Positions 12,832 to 14,127 of a stretch of DNA of 14,127 nucleotides are shown one piece after another. The notes below the pieces were generated by a model. It saw only the letters and a program-made list of their open reading frames with translations, was not told the DNA's origin and did no database searches. Made by a program: the position numbers and the translations under genes. The stretch is from Firmicutes bacterium UBA995. GTDB taxonomy: Bacteria > Bacillota > Sulfobacillia > UBA995. Each line of letters begins with the position of its first letter. Within the stretch, counting starts at the first letter, position 1. The stretch covers positions 13,207 through 27,333 of the forward strand of contig DBBB01000139.1 of assembly GCA_002291985.1 (NCBI GenBank), written 5' to 3'.

Positions 12832-14127
12832 TCAACTCCGCCGGGCCATGTGGATGGCCTCGCCCGACAAGCCGTGCGCCGCCTCCAGGATCGCCTCCGA
12901 GAAGGTGGGATGGGCGAACCCGGCATCTTGCAGGTCCTCGGCGCGAGCCCCCAGTTGCAGGGCGATGGCCGCTTCATGAATCAGGTCCGTGGCATGCGGT
13001 CCGAGGATATGGCAGCCGAGCAGCTTGCCGCTACCGGCATCGGCTACGAGCTTCACCATCCCCTCCGTCTCGCCCGAGGCCACCGCCCGGCCGTTGGCCG
13101 CGAAGGCAAAGCGCGACAGCTTGATCTCGCCCTGTGCGCGGGCCTCGGCCTCGGACAGGCCGACGCTGGCGGCTTCGGGGATGGAGAAGACGGCGGCGGG
13201 GACCACCCGGTAATTCATCTCCCGGAGTCGCCCGAAGATGTTATCCATCGCCACCAGTCCCTGGGCGGAGGCAACCGAGGCCAGAAAGTAACGGCCGGTC
13301 ACGTCGCCGATAGCCCATATACCCGGCGCCGAGGTCTGCATGCGCGCGTTCACTTCGATGCCGCCGGGGCCATGCTTCACTCCCAGGGCGTCGAGGTCAA
13401 TACCCCCGAAGTCGGGAACCCGGCCCATGGCCACCAGCACCTCGTCCGCCGCGAACTCCACCGGACCGCCCTCCCCGTCCGCGTGCACCACCTTCTGCCC
13501 GCCCGACTCGCGGATGTCCTTTATGAACACCCCGGTAGTCACGGTGATGCCCTTGCGCCTGAGGATGGGCAGAAGACGTTTGCCGAGTTCCTCGTCGACG
13601 GGAGGCAAGATCTTGGGCGTCCGCTTGATCATCTGCACCTTGCTGCCGAACTCGCAGTAAATGCAGGCAAACTCCACGCCCAGCACGCCGCCACCGATGA
13701 TCAGCAGGCGTTCGGGAATCCGCCGGGGCGACAGGGCATCGTCGCTGGAGATGGTCAACGACAGCGCCCCCGGCGGTATGGGGGGCAATTGCGGTCGAGA
13801 ACCCGTGGCCAGAACCACGTTGCGGGCGACAAGCGTCTCCCGGCCTCCGCCGTTCAACTCCACCTCGACTTGAAGTCCCGGCAATACCCTGGCCCGACCG
13901 GCCAACACCTCTATCCCGTTGGCCTTGAGTAAGGCGTTCACGCCCTCGGTGAGACGGAGCACCGCCGCCTCCTTGTGGGCCAGTACTCCCTGCAGGTCAA
14001 GCGAGACCTCGGGGATGCGCACGCCGAACGCCTCCGCCCGTCGCGCTTGCCCGTAGACCTCCGCGCTCTTCACCAGCGCCTTGGTGGGAATGCAGCCCCG
14101 GTTCAGACAGCAGCCACCGAGCCGATC
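12832..14127 (-). CDS. lpdA: Dihydrolipoyl dehydrogenase, 5' end beyond the window
   Basis: The visible 431 residues cover most of this FAD-disulfide oxidoreductase, which reoxidises dihydrolipoamide in 2-oxoacid dehydrogenase complexes or the glycine cleavage system. The frame runs open to the right edge and starts inside GGCCLNRGCIPTKAL, with the redox pair C7/C12 (visible numbering) and an extra cysteine at 6 where threonine is common. The NAD fold is LLIIGGGVLGVEFA, the second FAD motif is GIWAIGDVTG, and the C-terminal dimer-interface pair is in AHPTFSE. About 35-40 N-terminal residues with the first FAD motif are missing. An internal GTG at 14073 is not the start because the active-site cysteines precede it. 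It lies 68 bases upstream of the aminopeptidase gene. Whether its partners are E1/E2 or glycine-cleavage proteins cannot be seen here. Confidence 0.95.
   Translation of the reverse strand, partial: DRLGGCCLNRGCIPTKALVKSAEVYGQARRAEAFGVRIPEVSLDLQGVLAHKEAAVLRLTEGVNALLKANGIEVLAGRARVLPGLQVEVELNGGGRETLVARNVVLATGSRPQLPPIPPGALSLTISSDDALSPRRIPERLLIIGGGVLGVEFACIYCEFGSKVQMIKRTPKILPPVDEELGKRLLPILRRKGITVTTGVFIKDIRESGGQKVVHADGEGGPVEFAADEVLVAMGRVPDFGGIDLDALGVKHGPGGIEVNARMQTSAPGIWAIGDVTGRYFLASVASAQGLVAMDNIFGRLREMNYRVVPAAVFSIPEAASVGLSEAEARAQGEIKLSRFAFAANGRAVASGETEGMVKLVADAGSGKLLGCHILGPHATDLIHEAAIALQLGARAEDLQDAGFAHPTFSEAILEAAHGLSGEAIHMARRS

Noticed and set aside
1..14127. CRISPR arrays, tRNA or rRNA genes, insertion sequences, toxin-antitoxin or phage-defence genes
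   Set aside because: No regularly spaced repeats, transposase-like frames, terminal inverted repeats or recognisable structural RNA were seen on either strand.

Overview
The window is a GC-rich bacterial fragment with tightly packed genes, frequent GTG and TTG starts and strong GGAGG-type ribosome binding sites. An ECF-type vitamin transporter S component, a type III pantothenate kinase (CoaX) and an efp-peptidase pair suggest a high-GC member of the Bacillota or a close relative, probably thermophilic or anaerobic. That placement is inference from gene content; there is no rRNA here.

Left part, about 1-6846, minus strand: one co-directional cluster reads leftward from a start at 6846. The order is a CtBP-like D-2-hydroxyacid dehydrogenase, an M24-fold protein with DddP-like metal-ligand spacing, a zinc alcohol dehydrogenase, a homocitrate-synthase/HMG-CoA-lyase-like DRE-TIM enzyme, an XdhC/CoxI protein and a MoeA-like molybdopterin-binding protein. 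A further gene appears to start at 32 and is cut by the window edge. Junctions are short, including a 4-base overlap between the last two complete genes. XdhC plus the MoeA-like protein predict a molybdenum hydroxylase nearby. I read this as an uncharacterised catabolic operon: at least three of its enzymes carry substitutions at residues normally important for catalysis or metal binding, so the substrate cannot be named.

Middle, 6847-9684: a divergent regulatory region holds several palindromes, one matching the FadR/FCD-type GntR operator pattern. To its right on the plus strand lie a P1-family (DmpA/NylC-like) self-processing amidohydrolase, an ECF S component, probably for pantothenate, and coaX, which overlaps the S component by 4 bases.

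Right part, 9675-14127, minus strand: coaBC converges on coaX with a 10-base overlap of their 3' ends, followed upstream by efp, an Xaa-Pro aminopeptidase gene and a 5'-truncated dihydrolipoyl dehydrogenase gene. The S component, CoaX and CoaBC together cover pantothenate uptake, phosphorylation and conversion to 4'-phosphopantetheine. The right part is ordinary housekeeping sequence; the left part and its divergent control region are the unusual portion.
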